Source: an uncultured Acidobacteriia bacterium
GTDB lineage: Bacteria; Acidobacteriota; Terriglobia; Bryobacterales; Bryobacteraceae
Length of the DNA stretch: 64,000 nt
Direction of reading: 5' to 3'
Assembly: GCA_903892565.1 (NCBI GenBank)
Contig: CAITIX010000241.1
Location: 31,387-95,386, forward strand
Shown here: one piece after another, positions 40,675-50,269 of the stretch
Position numbering within the stretch: the stretch's first letter is position 1
Layout: every line of letters begins with the position of its first letter
Notes under the pieces: model-generated
Told to the model about the DNA's origin: nothing
Databases searched by the model: none
Seen by the model: only the letters and a program-made list of their open reading frames with translations
Position numbers and translations under genes: made by a program

Positions 40675-41349
40675 GTGCGGATAACCATCTCCAAAGAGAA
40701 CTACCTGAAGGCCATCGCCGAGGCGGAAAGCGCGGGCGAAGTAGTCATCGCAGCGGCTTTAGCACGCTGGCTCGGAGTTTCCGCCCCGGCCGTCGCCATG
40801 GCCGTCCGCCGGCTGAAGCGCGAAGGATTGATCCGCGTGGCAAATAGTGTTTCGATCACGCTGGCGAAGGAAGGCCGCGACATCGCCACTCGTTTGATTG
40901 AACGGCACAACCTGATCGAGCGCATGCTGACGGAAATCTTTGGCATGGAATGGTACAAAGTCCACGACGAAGCCGAACACCTGGAGCATGCCGTTTCCGA
41001 AGACTTCGAACGCAGGCTGCGGGAGAAGCTGGGCGAGGGCGACGCTTGCCCTCACGGAAATCTTCCGGGGCTCGATCGTCCCCAGGATCGCCGCCAGCGC
41101 GGGTGGAAGCCCATGGACGAAGTGGATGGAGGATCGGCGCTCGAAGTCACCAGTGTTTTCGAGCGTGATCGAAAGTTGCTGGAATATCTCGACGGACTGG
41201 GGATTCGTCCGGGATCCGCGTTGCGCGTCGTCACTCGCAATTGCGACGACACGATGACGTTAACAGTTGCAGGCAAATCCGTGCAATTGGGTTGCGCGGC
41301 CGCTTCAAAAGTGTGGACGCGCGTCAACCCTTCAAGCGAGCAAAAATAG
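40675..41349 (+). CDS. DtxR/MntR-family metal-dependent regulator
   Basis: 224 residues. N-terminal winged helix ('ENYLKAIAEAESAGEVVIAAALARWLGVSAPAVAMAVRRLKREGLIRV'), then the dimer/metal domain with 'RLIERHNLIERMLTEIFGMEWYKVHDEAEHLEHAVSEDFERRL' and 'CPHGNLPG', which supply the metal-binding His, Glu and Asp, and a C-terminal FeoA/SH3-like domain ('EVTSVFERDRKLLEYLDGLGIRPGSALRVV'). It represses iron or manganese uptake genes when metal-bound. GTG start without Shine-Dalgarno; TACAAT ends nine bases before it. No transporter is adjacent. Confidence 0.92.
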   Translation: MRITISKENYLKAIAEAESAGEVVIAAALARWLGVSAPAVAMAVRRLKREGLIRVANSVSITLAKEGRDIATRLIERHNLIERMLTEIFGMEWYKVHDEAEHLEHAVSEDFERRLREKLGEGDACPHGNLPGLDRPQDRRQRGWKPMDEVDGGSALEVTSVFERDRKLLEYLDGLGIRPGSALRVVTRNCDDTMTLTVAGKSVQLGCAAASKVWTRVNPSSEQK

Positions 41350-41365
41350 CAAGCGAGTTCCTGCC

Positions 41366-42304
41366 CTATCGGGCAACGGTGATGGACTTGAAGTATTCGA
41401 CGGTTTCCTGGAGTCCCTGTGCCAGCGGCACCTTCGGCTCCCATCCCAGAATGCTTTTCGCTTTGGCGATATTCGGACGCCGCTTCTTCGGATCGTCTTC
41501 CGGCAGTGGTTCAAATTTGATTTCACGATTCGAACCGGTCAGTTCGCGAATACGGCTGGCAAATTCAAGGATCGTCAACTCCGCGGGATTCCCTAAATTC
41601 ACGGGGTAGCGTTCTTCCGAAGCGGCGAGACGGACGAGCCCATCGACCAGGTCCGAGACATAGCAAAAGCTGCGCGTCTGCGAGCCATCGCCGAACACGG
41701 TGAAAGGCTCATCTCGCAAGGCCTGATCGAGGAAGGCGGGGACCACGCGCCCATCGTTCAGCGCCATGCGCGGGCCGTAGGTGTTAAAAATCCGCGCGAT
41801 GTTCGTGCGCACTCCATAGTAGCGGTGATAGGCCATCGTCATCGCTTCCGCAAAGCGCTTGCTTTCGTCATAGCAGGAGCGCAGGCCCACCGGATTCACA
41901 TTACCCCAGTAGGTTTCGACTTGTGGATGCTCCTGTGGATCGCCGTAACATTCCGACGTCGACGTCACTAAAAAGCGCGCTCCGTCGCGACGGGCAATCT
42001 CCAACATATTGCGGGTTGCAGTCGAGCCCGTTTCTAAGGTTTCGAGAGGGTGAGCCAAGTACTCCCGGGGGCTGGCGAGCGAAGCGAGGTGCCACACCTG
42101 ATCCCAGGGGCCGGGCACGTCAAACGGCTTCGTGACGTCCTGCTCTATAAACCTGAAGTTCGGGTGCGATGCGAGATGCTCCAGATTCCGCGCCGCGCCG
42201 GTGATGAAATTATCGAGTCCCGTGACTTGGTGCCCATCGGCGATCAGACGGTCGCACAAATGAGATCCAATGAATCCGGCAGCACCGGATATGATGTGAT
42301 TCAC
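41366..42304 (-). CDS. NAD-dependent UDP-glucuronate decarboxylase-like epimerase
   Basis: 312 residues from a GTG at 42304, with GGGAGG seven bases upstream. SDR fold: '[30 protein letters not shown]' (NAD site), '[19 protein letters not shown]', '[10 protein letters not shown]', catalytic Tyr-Lys in '[21 protein letters not shown]', '[21 protein letters not shown]', '[20 protein letters not shown]'. The 'SPREYL' and 'YDESKR' motifs point to UDP-xylose synthase (UXS) rather than a 4-epimerase. Product: UDP-xylose for cell-surface glycans. It is divergent from the Fe-S oxidoreductase gene. Confidence 0.9.
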   Translation of the reverse strand: MNHIISGAAGFIGSHLCDRLIADGHQVTGLDNFITGAARNLEHLASHPNFRFIEQDVTKPFDVPGPWDQVWHLASLASPREYLAHPLETLETGSTATRNMLEIARRDGARFLVTSTSECYGDPQEHPQVETYWGNVNPVGLRSCYDESKRFAEAMTMAYHRYYGVRTNIARIFNTYGPRMALNDGRVVPAFLDQALRDEPFTVFGDGSQTRSFCYVSDLVDGLVRLAASEERYPVNLGNPAELTILEFASRIRELTGSNREIKFEPLPEDDPKKRRPNIAKAKSILGWEPKVPLAQGLQETVEYFKSITVAR

Positions 42305-42334
42305 CCAACATCCTCCCTCTACATTTCTAACACC

Positions 42335-42358
42335 AAATGTTGCGAGAAATGTTGCGAG
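42335..42358. repeat. perfect 12-bp tandem repeat between divergent genes
   Basis: AAATGTTGCGAG occurs twice without a spacer in the 78-bp gap between the UXS-like gene and the Fe-S oxidoreductase gene. The position would suit an operator, but a slippage duplication is equally possible. Confidence 0.6.
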
Positions 42359-42382
42359 CCAGAACAATGGCGCATCGGCCGC

Positions 42383-44251
42383 GTGTTAAAGTTTCAAAAG
42401 GTGCTCCGCTTTTCTTCTCCCGAAATATTTCTCTTTTTGGCCTTGCTGGCTGCTTCCGCCAGTGGTTTCGCCCTGCGCTTCGGAAGGGTCTTACGCAAGA
42501 TTCGCGAAGCGAAACCCGACGCTGATTTTAAGCTGCATCCGGTCGGCAAACGCATTTGGGATTTCGTTTCGGAAGTACTTCTCCAGTCGAAGGTAATCCG
42601 AGAGCGTCCGGCGGCTGGGATCGCGCACGCCTTTGTCTTTTGGGGATTCTGTGCATTCGGCTTAGTAACGCTCAATCACTTTGCGACCGGACTTGGGTTT
42701 CCGTTCCTCTCACACCACGGTTGGTTCGGGAAGTTTTATTTCGCCCTGGCCGCGGGGTTTGCCATTGCCGTAGCGCTTTCGATCATGGCGCTGTTTTACC
42801 GCCGATTCATCTCCCGCCCGAAATGGCTCGGCGAGAAGGTATCGGTGGAATCCGGCTTCATCGCGTTTCTGATCTACGCGCTGATGATCACATATTTGAT
42901 CCCCTACGTTGCGGGCAGTGAAACGAAAATCACGTGGTGGGTGCACACGCTCGCGCTCCTCGTATTCATGCCGTTGATTCCGCATACCAAGCACCTGCAC
43001 CTGGTGCTGAGCCCTATCACCGTGTTTCTTTCGCGCGGAGAGTTCTCGCACATCCCGCCTCTTGCGGGCGATGAGGATTTCGGCCTGGATACGGGCAAAG
43101 ACCTGACCCAGTTGGTCGCACTGCAGGCGTATTCCTGCGTCGAATGTGGCCGCTGCAGCGAACATTGTCCGGCGTACAACACGGGCAAGACGCTCAATCC
43201 GAAAGAAATTATCCTGGGCACGCGTGACTACCTGAACGAATTCGGCGCGAAGTCCGAAGAACCGCTGCTGGGCAAGTTCCTCTCGCAGGAAGCGGTGTTC
43301 CAATGCACCACTTGCGGCGCTTGCGAATTCCAGTGCCCCGTTGGCATCGAACATCTGCCCATCATCATCGGACTGCGGCGCGGGGCGGTAAACACAGGCA
43401 AATGGGAAGACACGCACGGCACCAAGCTATTCCTAGCTTTGGAGCGCAACGGTAATGCGCTCGGATTCAGCGCGACGGAGCGCGACAAGTTTATCCAAAA
43501 GCAGCAGTTCCCGATCTTCGACGGCACGCAGGAATACTGCCTGTGGCTCGGATGCATGGGCGCGTACGATCCGCAAGGCCGCGAAATCATTACCGCTTTC
43601 GCCAAAGTCATGCAGCACCTCGGCACGTCGTTCGGGGTACTGAAGAAAGAAAAGTGTACGGGCGATCCCGCGCGGCGCTTGGGCAACGATCTGGTATTCC
43701 AGCAACTCGCCGAGCAGAACTTGAAGATGCTGGAGCAGAACAAGGTTAAAAAGATCGTCGCCATTTGCCCGCACTGCGTGCGCACAATCGCGACGGATTG
43801 GCGTGAATTCGGCGTCTCTCCCGAAATCGAACATCACAGCGAGTTCATGGCGCGCCATGCCAACTCCATTCCTCGCTCGAATGAAGGCAAGATCGTATAT
43901 CACGATCCCTGCTATCTGGGGCGCTATCGCGGAACGTATGACGAGCCGCGAGAAGTGCTGGCGCGCGGCGGCACGGTGGTCGATCCCGAGCGCAACCGCG
44001 AGCGCAGCTTCTGCTGTGGCGCAGGCGGAGGGCTGGCGTTTCTGGGCGAAGAAACGGGCGAACGCGTGAGCCACAATCGCGCCAAGGAACTGGTCGCCAC
44101 TGGTGCGGACGTGGTGGGCACGGCCTGCCCCTTCTGCAACACCATGTTCCGCGACGGGCTCACCGCGGTATCGGACGCGCCACCGAAGCTCTACGACATC
44201 GCGCAGATCGCCGCGGCGTCCTTCGAAGCCGAGCGCGCGAATAAAACATAA
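42383..44251 (+). CDS. HdrD/GlpC-like membrane Fe-S oxidoreductase
   Basis: 622 residues. N-terminal membrane domain of about five helices (NarI-like, with several His that could bind haem: 'LNHFATGLG', '[27 protein letters not shown]'). Two [4Fe-4S] motifs follow: [12 protein letters not shown] and [14 protein letters not shown]. Then two CCG domains: '[11 protein letters not shown] ... [14 protein letters not shown] ... CPHC' and '[11 protein letters not shown] ... CCGAGGG ... CPFCNTMF'. It passes electrons between quinones and a soluble partner, as in the ETF-linked acyl-CoA oxidation systems of this family. No etfAB is adjacent. The start is probably GTG at 42383, or GTG at 42401 which sits closer to the first helix. 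Confidence 0.9.
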   Translation: MLKFQKVLRFSSPEIFLFLALLAASASGFALRFGRVLRKIREAKPDADFKLHPVGKRIWDFVSEVLLQSKVIRERPAAGIAHAFVFWGFCAFGLVTLNHFATGLGFPFLSHHGWFGKFYFALAAGFAIAVALSIMALFYRRFISRPKWLGEKVSVESGFIAFLIYALMITYLIPYVAGSETKITWWVHTLALLVFMPLIPHTKHLHLVLSPITVFLSRGEFSHIPPLAGDEDFGLDTGKDLTQLVALQAYSCVECGRCSEHCPAYNTGKTLNPKEIILGTRDYLNEFGAKSEEPLLGKFLSQEAVFQCTTCGACEFQCPVGIEHLPIIIGLRRGAVNTGKWEDTHGTKLFLALERNGNALGFSATERDKFIQKQQFPIFDGTQEYCLWLGCMGAYDPQGREIITAFAKVMQHLGTSFGVLKKEKCTGDPARRLGNDLVFQQLAEQNLKMLEQNKVKKIVAICPHCVRTIATDWREFGVSPEIEHHSEFMARHANSIPRSNEGKIVYHDPCYLGRYRGTYDEPREVLARGGTVVDPERNRERSFCCGAGGGLAFLGEETGERVSHNRAKELVATGADVVGTACPFCNTMFRDGLTAVSDAPPKLYDIAQIAAASFEAERANKT

Positions 44252-44300
44252 TTGACGTTTTTTGTTTCATCGGCTCCGGATTCAGGTTATCCTATTGCCG

Positions 44301-46073
44301 ATGCGACTCCTGACAGCAGCGATGGCCTTGCTCGCGATGCTGATCGGTCTGCCGTCGGCGGATCCTGCCCCGAAGCCACCCAAGCTGGACCCGAAGATCG
44401 CGGCGGAGCGCCGCACGGCGCAAGGGATTCTCAAGACACTTTCGTTGCGCGACCGTGTGGCGCAGCTGGTTGTCGGGATTTCCTACGGCAACGTTCCGAG
44501 CCCGCAGTCTACTGAGTACGCACAGTTCCGGCACTGGATCCGCGACCTGCACATCGGCGGCATTATCGTCATCAATCATGCGCAATACGGCCTGCTGCGT
44601 TATATCGACCCGCACGCCATGGCGCTGTCGTTGAACGAAATGCAGAAGATGTCGAAGATCCCGCTCATCATCGGCGCCGATTTTGAGCGTGGCGCTTCCA
44701 TGCGCGTCAACGACACGATCAAGTTCCCCTATGCGATGGCCTACGGCGCTGCGCGCGATCTGGACGCCACACGCACTGCCGGATTGATGACGGCACGCGA
44801 AGCGCGAGCGCTCGGCGTGCAATGGGTGTTCGCGCCGGATGCCGACGTCAACAACAACCCGGCCAACCCGGTGATCAACATCCGCTCCTATGGCGAGAAT
44901 CCCAACGACGTAGCCGCCAACGTGGCCGCGTTTATTGACGGCGCGCATTCCGATCCCAAGAACGTGGTGCTGCTTTCGGCGAAACATTTTCCAGGCCACG
45001 GCGACACGGATACCGATAGCCACACGGATCTCCCCACGCTCACTGCCGACGAAGATCGCATTCGCGCCGTGGAAATGAAGCCCTTTCAAGCGGCCATCGC
45101 GCACGGCGTAGACTCGGTGATGACGGCGCACATCATGGCTCCGGCGCTCGATCCCGCGAAGGTGCCCTCCACCGTTTCCCGCAAGGTATTGATCGGCCTG
45201 TTGCGCGAAGAGCTCGGCTTCAAAGGGATTGTCGTCACGGATGCGTTGACGATGGCGGGAGTTCGCAAAGTGTACGGCGACGCGGAAGCGGCGGTTCGAT
45301 CACTCGAGGCAGGAGCCGACGTCCTGCTGGCTCCGCCCAACCCCGAACTGGCGATTCGCGCCGTTGTGGCGGCCGTGGAGAAGGGACGCATCCCGCGCGA
45401 ACGCATCGATGATGCCGCCGCAAAGGTGCTCGAGGCGAAGGTGCACGTTGGATTAATGAAGAACAAGTTCGTGGATCTCGACGCCATCAGCGCCGCGCTC
45501 GATTCCAAGGAAGCGGAAACTCACGCGCAGAGCGTTGCGGATCGTGCCGTGACACTAGTGCGGAATCAGAATAGCGTCGTGCCTCTGGCCGCGCCCGATC
45601 AAGCCTGCCTGGTGACATCGTCGGGCATTCGGCTTTCGTTGTACGGACAGAAGCTGGCAGAGGAGCTCCACAAGAGAGCTCCGCACGCGCGAGTTGTGTT
45701 CGTCGATACGGTTTTGCCGCCCGCGGCCTTGGATGCCGTGCTCGGCGATCCTTCCACGTGTTCCGCGATTATCTTCGCGACGTTCACGACGAACCCGTTG
45801 CTGAATGGCGATCTCACGCCGTTCGTGCAAAAGTTGAGCGAAGGCGCGGTGCCCGTAGTTTTCGTATCGCTGGGAAATCCTTATTTGGTGACACCGTTTC
45901 CGAAGGTCGCGGCGTATCTGGCAGCGTTCAACGCGGCGCCGACGGGCGAGATCGCTGTGGCGAAGGCGCTATTGGGCGAAATCTCGATCAGCGGTAAGCT
46001 GCCCGTTTCGATCCCCGATTTTGGACAATACGGCGACGGGATCCAGCTGCCGGCGTCTCATTCCAATCGCTGA
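44301..46073 (+). CDS. nagZ: GH3 beta-N-acetylhexosaminidase (NagZ-like), exported
   Basis: 590 residues. Signal-like N-terminus MRLLTAAMALLAMLIGLPSA. GH3 catalytic domain: 'VINHAQYGLLRY', 'IGADFERGASMR', 'KHFPGHGDTDTDSHTDLP' (the NagZ hallmark loop with the His-Asp acid/base dyad) and 'VVTDALTMAGV' (nucleophile Asp). The C-terminal domain (about 400-590) is a GH3-C-like lobe. It removes GlcNAc from muropeptides. With the serine hydrolase-NamZ fusion at 34209-36569 it forms the same enzyme trio as Bacillus amiE-nagZ-namZ. ATG start with TATCCT seven bases upstream and no Shine-Dalgarno. Confidence 0.9.
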   Translation: MRLLTAAMALLAMLIGLPSADPAPKPPKLDPKIAAERRTAQGILKTLSLRDRVAQLVVGISYGNVPSPQSTEYAQFRHWIRDLHIGGIIVINHAQYGLLRYIDPHAMALSLNEMQKMSKIPLIIGADFERGASMRVNDTIKFPYAMAYGAARDLDATRTAGLMTAREARALGVQWVFAPDADVNNNPANPVINIRSYGENPNDVAANVAAFIDGAHSDPKNVVLLSAKHFPGHGDTDTDSHTDLPTLTADEDRIRAVEMKPFQAAIAHGVDSVMTAHIMAPALDPAKVPSTVSRKVLIGLLREELGFKGIVVTDALTMAGVRKVYGDAEAAVRSLEAGADVLLAPPNPELAIRAVVAAVEKGRIPRERIDDAAAKVLEAKVHVGLMKNKFVDLDAISAALDSKEAETHAQSVADRAVTLVRNQNSVVPLAAPDQACLVTSSGIRLSLYGQKLAEELHKRAPHARVVFVDTVLPPAALDAVLGDPSTCSAIIFATFTTNPLLNGDLTPFVQKLSEGAVPVVFVSLGNPYLVTPFPKVAAYLAAFNAAPTGEIAVAKALLGEISISGKLPVSIPDFGQYGDGIQLPASHSNR

Positions 46074-46088
46074 CTCCAACGACAGGCT

Positions 46089-46129
46089 TCGAGATGAGTC
46101 TCGACGCGGCGCGCAGGAGTGCGTGCGCC
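46089..46129. terminator. hairpins between convergent genes
   Basis: TCGAGA-TGAG-TCTCGA (46089-46104) and GGCGCGC / GCGTGCGCC with one G-T pair (46108-46129) lie between the stop of the GH3 gene and the stop of the DUF4139 gene. No T-run follows either stem, so bidirectional intrinsic termination is only possible, not clear. Confidence 0.4.
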
Positions 46130-46134
46130 ACGTC

Positions 46135-48153
46135 CTAGAATTCCAGCTTCTCCAGCAGCGAATTGAGCTCGGCATCGAGCGCGGTCTTCTTGCGCTGCAG
46201 AGCGCTCTGCGCATCCCGCAACCCCGCGAGCTTGGTTTCGGCTGCCGCCAGTTGACGCGCATACTGCTGCACTTGATCCTGCTGCCCACTCACGCGATTC
46301 AGGCTCTCCATGTTGTTGCGGATGCGGCCTTCGTCCTGCGTCGTGGCATTGATGTCGGCGGACGCTTGATTTAATGCTCCGTCGTTCACGGCAATCTCGC
46401 GCTTCTTGGCGGCGATTTGCTGCAGCTGTGCGCGACCCACGTCGCTGAGCGCTTTGTTCTGGATCCAGCTGGCGAGAACATCCGGCGTCATGCTGGAGAC
46501 AGACGTCGTTTGGTCAAACACGCGCTCTTCTTTCACCGGAAATGTCTGCGTCCCCGACGCGGTGAGCTTCACCTCGAAACGATAGGCGTTGGCCGTCGTC
46601 TCCGCAGGCTTTTGATCAAGGAGCGTGTATCCGTAGCGTTGGCCGTGCTCAATGATCAAGGTCTTAGCCTTGGCATCGACGTTCTTGATCGTATAGGTCT
46701 TCGTCTCCGCGACCGCCGACTTACTGGTGAGGATTCCTCGACGCACGTGAACTTCGCGAACAACAGTCTGCGAAGAGTCGAAGGCTGTTGTAATCCGCGT
46801 CCCGAGATCGACGCCATAGCTGATGAGGCGCTTGTCGGCCATTGGCATCGTTTCGACCAAAGCTTCGCCCGCGTAAGATCCGGCGTCGTAGACCGTGATC
46901 GGCCCGCCATCGAGTGTCTTGCCGGTGTTGTTGTTGAGCTCCGCCGCATCGCGCGGATTCAAGCCGTAACTTTCCGAATACACCAGCAGCTTACGGGCTC
47001 CGATCTTCTGCTGCAAGAACGGCAGCATCGCGGATTCGCCTTGCTTCACAGTGACGGGCGTGGCGAAGGAGTATTCGAAAAGCTCGCCGGCTTGGCGGGT
47101 GTCGGCCGCTGGTCCGACGGAAGAGGCTTCAGCCTGCGGTGAATAGGCACGATTAGTCCCGATGCCGCCAGCAACAGACATCTCCGCCTTTTTCGCCATC
47201 AGCGGAGCAGGAATCGCGGCAGGAGCAACGAATGCGTCTCTGTTATCCAGCGCTCCCTGATACACCACTGGATTCGCCGCTTGATTTTCCGCAAGCTCCG
47301 CAAACGGACGCTGCACATAGCGCGGTTCATACAACTGCGTGATAAACGATACAGGCTTGCCGGAAACCACGGCCAGCCGCACATTGGACCAATCCTCGCC
47401 CGACGTGTTATCGACAATGGCCCAGCCTTCGAGCGTAGGATCGCCCTTGTCATTGAACATCAGCCGGTAGCTGGATTTCCAAACGGGAGCGGGCGTCATA
47501 TAGCTGACGTGCAGATCCTTCGCGCCCGTGCCTGCGGCATCGATGAACACGCTGCGGCGGTCTTTGGAGCGCGACTGATTCAGCACCGAAAGATAATCAC
47601 GGAGCTGAGCTTGCAGCTTGGTGTCCGAGAATCGCACGGTACTGGCGGCCGCAAGATCGAACGTGCGGATGTCGCCGGAATCGAGCAACAGAACGAGCAC
47701 TTCGCGCTCGAACATTTTCTCGTCTTTGATACCTCGCGCGCTGAGGATCGTCCCCGCAACGTTCTCAGCCCCCAGCTTCAGTTCCAGCCGCGCGCCTTTG
47801 GCTTGATCGAGAAAACTGGACAGCGAGGATCCACCGGCGATCGAGAACGGGAAATCGGCAAGGCGTTTTTCCACGGGGTCGCTGGCGTCGTAACGGATGC
47901 CGGACACTTTGCCACCCGCACGATCGGTGATGGTGAGCGACTTCAAAATGTCGTTCATGTCGTCCGACTTAAAATCCAGGCGAGCGGTTTCTCCAGATTT
48001 CAACTCGCCGGAGCGCTCGATATAGGCGACGCCATGTTTGTAAATGGTTACATCGCGGATGGGCAGATCCGCGGCGAAAGCCACAACAGGGGCGGCTAGA
48101 TAAATGGCCAGTCCAGCGACTAACCCTCGGTAATATCCCGGTTTGTGAAGCAT
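46135..48153 (-). CDS. exported DUF4139 protein with coiled-coil C-terminus
   Basis: 672 residues. Signal peptide (MLHKPGYYRGLVAGLAIYLAAPVVAFAAD), then 'IRDVTIYKHGVAYIERSGEL', the start of the DUF4140/DUF4139 (mucoidy inhibitor MuiA-like) family, 'VSYMTPAPVWKSSYRLMFNDKGDPTLEGWAIVDNTSGEDWSNVRLAVVSGKPVSFITQLYEPRY' (central DUF4139 signature) and a long C-terminal coiled coil (about 590-670). Role unknown, probably periplasmic or envelope-associated. GGAGG five bases before the ATG at 48153 fixes the start over the GTG just upstream. Confidence 0.85.
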   Translation of the reverse strand: MLHKPGYYRGLVAGLAIYLAAPVVAFAADLPIRDVTIYKHGVAYIERSGELKSGETARLDFKSDDMNDILKSLTITDRAGGKVSGIRYDASDPVEKRLADFPFSIAGGSSLSSFLDQAKGARLELKLGAENVAGTILSARGIKDEKMFEREVLVLLLDSGDIRTFDLAAASTVRFSDTKLQAQLRDYLSVLNQSRSKDRRSVFIDAAGTGAKDLHVSYMTPAPVWKSSYRLMFNDKGDPTLEGWAIVDNTSGEDWSNVRLAVVSGKPVSFITQLYEPRYVQRPFAELAENQAANPVVYQGALDNRDAFVAPAAIPAPLMAKKAEMSVAGGIGTNRAYSPQAEASSVGPAADTRQAGELFEYSFATPVTVKQGESAMLPFLQQKIGARKLLVYSESYGLNPRDAAELNNNTGKTLDGGPITVYDAGSYAGEALVETMPMADKRLISYGVDLGTRITTAFDSSQTVVREVHVRRGILTSKSAVAETKTYTIKNVDAKAKTLIIEHGQRYGYTLLDQKPAETTANAYRFEVKLTASGTQTFPVKEERVFDQTTSVSSMTPDVLASWIQNKALSDVGRAQLQQIAAKKREIAVNDGALNQASADINATTQDEGRIRNNMESLNRVSGQQDQVQQYARQLAAAETKLAGLRDAQSALQRKKTALDAELNSLLEKLEF

Positions 48154-48295
48154 CACGGCCTCCTGTGGGGAAACCCCGCTAACGTATATATTCAGACGCT
48201 GACAGGCTCAGATTCGTTCCCGCTCGACGACTCCAGCTTGACACGATCCGCTCCCGCACGTCAGACTGAGGAGGATGGGAACTGGGAGAGAACAT

Positions 48296-49636
48296 TTGAC
48301 CTACAAATTGTTTTGCATGGCCTCGCTACTGGCGCTCCCGCTGGCCGCACAGACACCCGACAGCGAACCGGCGGATTTGAGTTCCTACCAGGGTCCCGGC
48401 ATCGCGAGTCCGGGCGTGGGAAACATCGGAACAGCCAGCGGCCAACCCACCGACCTCCGCTTTTATGCGGGCGTCAGCGGCATATACGATACGAACATCC
48501 AGCCGTTCGTCACCGACGCCAAAGGAAATTTAGTCCGCGCTCCAAATCTCTGGGGCATTTCGTTCGGCGGCGGCGCCTATGGATCGCATGCTTGGCACCG
48601 CTCCCAACTGTCGTTATCGTACGCTGGAAACTACGTATACTATCCGGACAGCCAAAACTATAACGGAACGAACCAATCGCTTACTCTTGGGTATACAGAC
48701 CAGCTCAGCAGCCGCTGGGTGTTCGATGCTCGCGTTAGTGGCAACACGCTGAACCAAACCACCGGAGCTGTGGCAAACGCAGCCACGTCTGGAGGAGCAA
48801 CATCCACAACGGCTCCCTTCGATACGCGATCGAGCGGGGTTCTTGGATCGAGTTCGATCACCTTCTTGCAGACAACCAGAACCTCCTATACGTTCGGCGG
48901 TGCGGTGAGTACATACATCTATGATTCAGCCTATCTGACGGACTATCAATCCGCTAGTGCGAATGCCGGCTTTACGCATCGTTTGTCACAATCCAACTCT
49001 TTTGGCGCCCGGTATATGTTCTCCTATCAGACTGGGTCGGGCGGCGCATTTACGATGAAAACCCATACCATGGGTGGACAATTTAGCAGTGCGTTTGCCA
49101 GGGGTTGGACTTTGAGCCTAGACTTGGGTGCGACCATTAGCCAGCTCAATGAATCGATTGGTCTCGATCTTCCGGTTCTTTTCAACAATGGCACCTATGG
49201 ACTTGCGCCGTTCCTGGTTCCCGTCCAGCTCAACGGTGTCTACCCGAGCGGAAGCATCGATCTTCGACGTCAATTTCGCCGCGCGCTCTTGTTCGGGAAT
49301 GCCGCAGAATCCGTGGGCGGCGGAAATGGTCTCCTCACGGGTACGCGCAATCTCATGGCCCGCGGTGGCATTAGCTATACGGGCTTCCGCAAATGGAACT
49401 TTGGTCTTGACGGAAGCTACCAGAAGTACTCCTCCCTCGGAGGAGGAATCTCCCGGGTGATTTCCTATGGCGGCGGAGCCGGCTTCACGTACGAACTTGT
49501 GCGCTACACCCACTTGACGGGGCGATTCGATCTCACGAACTACGACTACAGCACAACCCTTGGCCAGCGTACGGCAAAGCGAGTGACGATTGGCATTTCC
49601 TTCACGCCCAAAGATATTCCGCTGTCGCTGTGGTAG
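48296..49636 (+). CDS. outer-membrane beta-barrel-like protein
   Basis: 446 residues from TTG at 48296, preceded by GGGAGAG. The signal peptide (TYKLFCMASLLALPLAAQ) is followed by a disordered linker and then 16 or so amphipathic strands alternating polar and apolar residues with aromatic ends, for example 'DLRFYAGVSGIYDTNI', 'SQLSLSYAGNYVYYPD', 'GYTDQLSSRWVFDARVSG'. The C-terminus is 'RVTIGISFTPKDIPLSLW', ending in Trp, as expected for BAM-inserted barrels. No family could be named. The response regulator gene starts at the next base after its stop. Confidence 0.75.
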   Translation: MTYKLFCMASLLALPLAAQTPDSEPADLSSYQGPGIASPGVGNIGTASGQPTDLRFYAGVSGIYDTNIQPFVTDAKGNLVRAPNLWGISFGGGAYGSHAWHRSQLSLSYAGNYVYYPDSQNYNGTNQSLTLGYTDQLSSRWVFDARVSGNTLNQTTGAVANAATSGGATSTTAPFDTRSSGVLGSSSITFLQTTRTSYTFGGAVSTYIYDSAYLTDYQSASANAGFTHRLSQSNSFGARYMFSYQTGSGGAFTMKTHTMGGQFSSAFARGWTLSLDLGATISQLNESIGLDLPVLFNNGTYGLAPFLVPVQLNGVYPSGSIDLRRQFRRALLFGNAAESVGGGNGLLTGTRNLMARGGISYTGFRKWNFGLDGSYQKYSSLGGGISRVISYGGGAGFTYELVRYTHLTGRFDLTNYDYSTTLGQRTAKRVTIGISFTPKDIPLSLW

Positions 49637-50038
49637 ATGATGGCCGGCAACTGCGTCCTTCTCGTGGACGATGAAGCGGTTCTCGTCGCGTTGCTGCAGA
49701 AATACCTGGAACGTCAGGGCTTGACCACGAAAGCGTGCACAGACCCGGCGGAAGCCCTGCGGCTGGTGGAATCCGACCCGCGGCAATTCTGGCTCGTCGT
49801 TAGCGATATGACGCTTCCCGGAATGTCCGGGGCCGAGTTAATCGACCGAATCCGTGCGCTGCACCCCGGAATCCATGCGATCATCGCCAGTGGATATCCG
49901 TACCAGCCTCCAACGGCGGATGTTACGTTTTTGCAAAAGCCCTTCTTGCCGAAAATGCTCCTGGATATGATTCAGAAGCTACCGGGAGCCAAGAGCGCGA
50001 TGCGAAGCAACCCGGCGGCTGGCAATACCGCGCAATAA
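49637..50038 (+). CDS. stand-alone receiver (REC) domain response regulator
   Basis: 133 residues. REC fold: 'VLLVDDEAVL' (acidic pair D11-D12), phospho-acceptor Asp57 in 'WLVVSDMTLPGMSGAEL', Ser in 'HAIIASGYPY', Lys in 'TFLQKPFLPKMLLDMI'. There is no output domain; a ~20-residue polar tail follows. It starts directly after the TAG of the barrel gene (TAGATGATG), so the two are translated together. A kinase partner is not adjacent. Confidence 0.92.
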   Translation: MMAGNCVLLVDDEAVLVALLQKYLERQGLTTKACTDPAEALRLVESDPRQFWLVVSDMTLPGMSGAELIDRIRALHPGIHAIIASGYPYQPPTADVTFLQKPFLPKMLLDMIQKLPGAKSAMRSNPAAGNTAQ

Positions 50039-50040
50039 AA

Positions 50041-50265
50041 CTAGTAGCGGCCGCAAAAGCCCGGATTTCCGCACATCCCGGCGCCGCACGAAGGCGTTGC
50101 TTCTCGGGAAGTTCCGCTTGCATGTGTTGCAAAGGTCGACAGTTGCTCACTCACGTGGGATTCTCCACACGAGGGGCATTCCACGTCAGAAGAAACCTGC
50201 GAAGCGCGCATCAGCTTTTCAAATTTCGTTCCGCAATCGTCACACAAGTATTCGTAGATCGGCAT
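50041..50265 (-). CDS. FmdB-type zinc ribbon protein
   Basis: 74 residues. The N-terminal CxxC_CxxC_SSSS domain is clear: 'MPIYEYLCDDCGTKFEKLMRASQVSSDVECPSCGESHVSEQLSTFAT'. The C-terminus is Cys/Gly-rich ('CGAGMCGNPGFCGRY'), usual for this group. Assumed to bind Zn, with a possible regulatory role. It lies four bases after the DacB gene on the same strand and is the last gene of the folD-to-fmdB run. Confidence 0.92.
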   Translation of the reverse strand: MPIYEYLCDDCGTKFEKLMRASQVSSDVECPSCGESHVSEQLSTFATHASGTSREATPSCGAGMCGNPGFCGRY

Positions 50266-50269
50266 AAGT

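Noticed and set aside
42337..42525. Small plus-strand frame over the start of the Fe-S oxidoreductase gene
   Set aside because: Out of frame with the clear membrane domain and Fe-S motifs; no independent evidence.
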